Translations under genes and position numbers: made by a program | Shown: positions 5,982-6,411 of the stretch, piece after piece | Position numbering within the stretch: position 1 is the stretch's first letter | Layout of the letters: each line of letters starts with the position of its first letter | DNA from: Planctomycetota bacterium | GTDB taxonomy: Bacteria; Planctomycetota; Phycisphaerae; Sedimentisphaerales; SG8-4 | Assembly: GCA_030607345.1 (NCBI GenBank) | Contig: JAUWKC010000107.1 | Coordinates: 1 to 6,411, forward strand | Reading direction: 5' to 3' | Length of the DNA: 6,411 nucleotides | The notes under the pieces: model-generated | The model's input: the letters and a program-made list of their open reading frames with translations, nothing else | Databases searched by the model: none | What the model was told of the DNA's origin: nothing

Positions 5982-6411
5982 ATGAAAGTGAAAACGCTTC
6001 TTTTGGTTTTTTTGGGGCTAATTGCGGCGTGCGGTTCAGGCTGCGATTCGTCTCTGACGGCTGCAGGCAACTATGTGCGGGAGGTTCAGGTTACGTTTGA
6101 ACCGCGGAATCATTACCTGGATGACAACGACAACTTTTCGGCGGACGATAAGTGGCTGGTGTATGATACGCGTAAAAAGTCGCCGGAGCCGCCGCTGATG
6201 GAGATTGGAGCGAACTCGAATATTGAGAAGGTGAACATCGAGACCGGCGAGATTGTGGTTTTGTACGAAACGGAGAACCAGACGATATACGGGCCGGGTG
6301 TTGGTGCGGCAAGTTATCATCCGACTGAGAACAAGGTTGTGTGCATGCACGGTCTTTTGAGCTGCAACAAGGAGCGGCCCTACTGGTACTGGCGGCGGAC
6401 GGGTGTGCTGA
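5982..6411 (+). CDS. DUF3748 (YidR-like) lipoprotein, 5' part
   Basis: The frame opens at the ATG at 5982 and is still open at the window edge (143 codons and one base). AGGAGG at 5971-5976, 5 bases before the ATG, fixes the start. Residues 1-17 are a lipoprotein signal: MKVK, a hydrophobic core, then lipobox I14-A15-A16-C17, with C17 the likely lipidated cysteine (C21 is a second, poorer candidate). The mature part (VTFEPRNHYLDD, then DDKWLVYDTR, IEKVNIETGE, AASYHPTENKVVCMHG, WYWRRTGV) matches from memory the start of the DUF3748 family, to which E. coli YidR belongs. That family is thought to fold as a TolB-like beta-propeller and has no established biochemical function. Members run to about 400 residues, so roughly two thirds lie outside the window. 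It is divergent from the protease gene and probably unrelated in role. Lipoprotein is secure; DUF3748 is likely. Confidence 0.78.
   Translation, partial: MKVKTLLLVFLGLIAACGSGCDSSLTAAGNYVREVQVTFEPRNHYLDDNDNFSADDKWLVYDTRKKSPEPPLMEIGANSNIEKVNIETGEIVVLYETENQTIYGPGVGAASYHPTENKVVCMHGLLSCNKERPYWYWRRTGVL

Noticed and set aside
5657..6070. 137-codon minus-strand frame across the intergenic region and the lipoprotein start
   Set aside because: It overlaps the lipoprotein signal sequence antisense. Only its last 12 codons (from the ATG at 5695) may matter, as the possible frameshifted n-region of the protease signal peptide.
1..6411. CRISPR array, insertion sequence, tRNA or phage signature
   Set aside because: No spaced direct repeats, transposase motifs, terminal inverted repeats of IS type or tRNA cloverleaf were found on reading both strands.

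Overview
The window looks like a chromosomal segment from a planctomycete, most likely of the Phycisphaerae/Sedimentisphaerales type. The main reason is the style of its secreted proteins: type I dockerin repeats of the form DLNxDGxVNxxDFALLAxxW, a PDPMxW...FYFEC...FRVKARDxS fibronectin-like module, and a large secreted protein joining a protease, a beta-helix and a dockerin. This assignment rests on remembered family signatures, not on a search.

Layout from left to right. Positions 1-545 hold no gene I can support. The stretch is AT-rich from about 310, carries several perfect short inverted repeats and a good leftward-facing terminator, and ends in a sigma70-like promoter at 470-498. That promoter drives panB (546-1397, +), ketopantoate hydroxymethyltransferase of pantothenate/CoA synthesis, the only housekeeping gene here. 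It converges, across 36 bases, with a small secreted dockerin/Fn3-like protein (1434-2120, -). Upstream of that, on the same strand, is a giant secreted subtilisin-like protease (2280-5678, -). Its modules in order are signal peptide, propeptide, S8 catalytic domain, two beta-sandwich modules, a right-handed parallel beta-helix, a planctomycete tail module and a C-terminal dockerin. A divergent intergenic region (5679-5981) carries a promoter for each side. It is followed by the start of a lipoprotein of the DUF3748/YidR family (5982-6411, +), cut by the window edge.

How the parts relate. The two minus-strand genes both encode exported, calcium-dockerin-bearing proteins and lie 159 bases apart in tandem, each with its own extended -10 promoter. 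They may belong to one extracellular or cell-surface assembly, but no cohesin partner is visible. panB and the DUF3748 lipoprotein look unrelated to them.

The main oddities are: (1) the protease signal peptide lies in frame with the gene but has no ATG, GTG or TTG start upstream of it. Either an ACG initiates translation behind a perfect Shine-Dalgarno, or one base is missing (frameshift or sequence error); (2) the protease/beta-helix/dockerin fusion and its 25-residue cysteine ladder; (3) the hairpin-rich, terminator-bearing but gene-free leader before panB.
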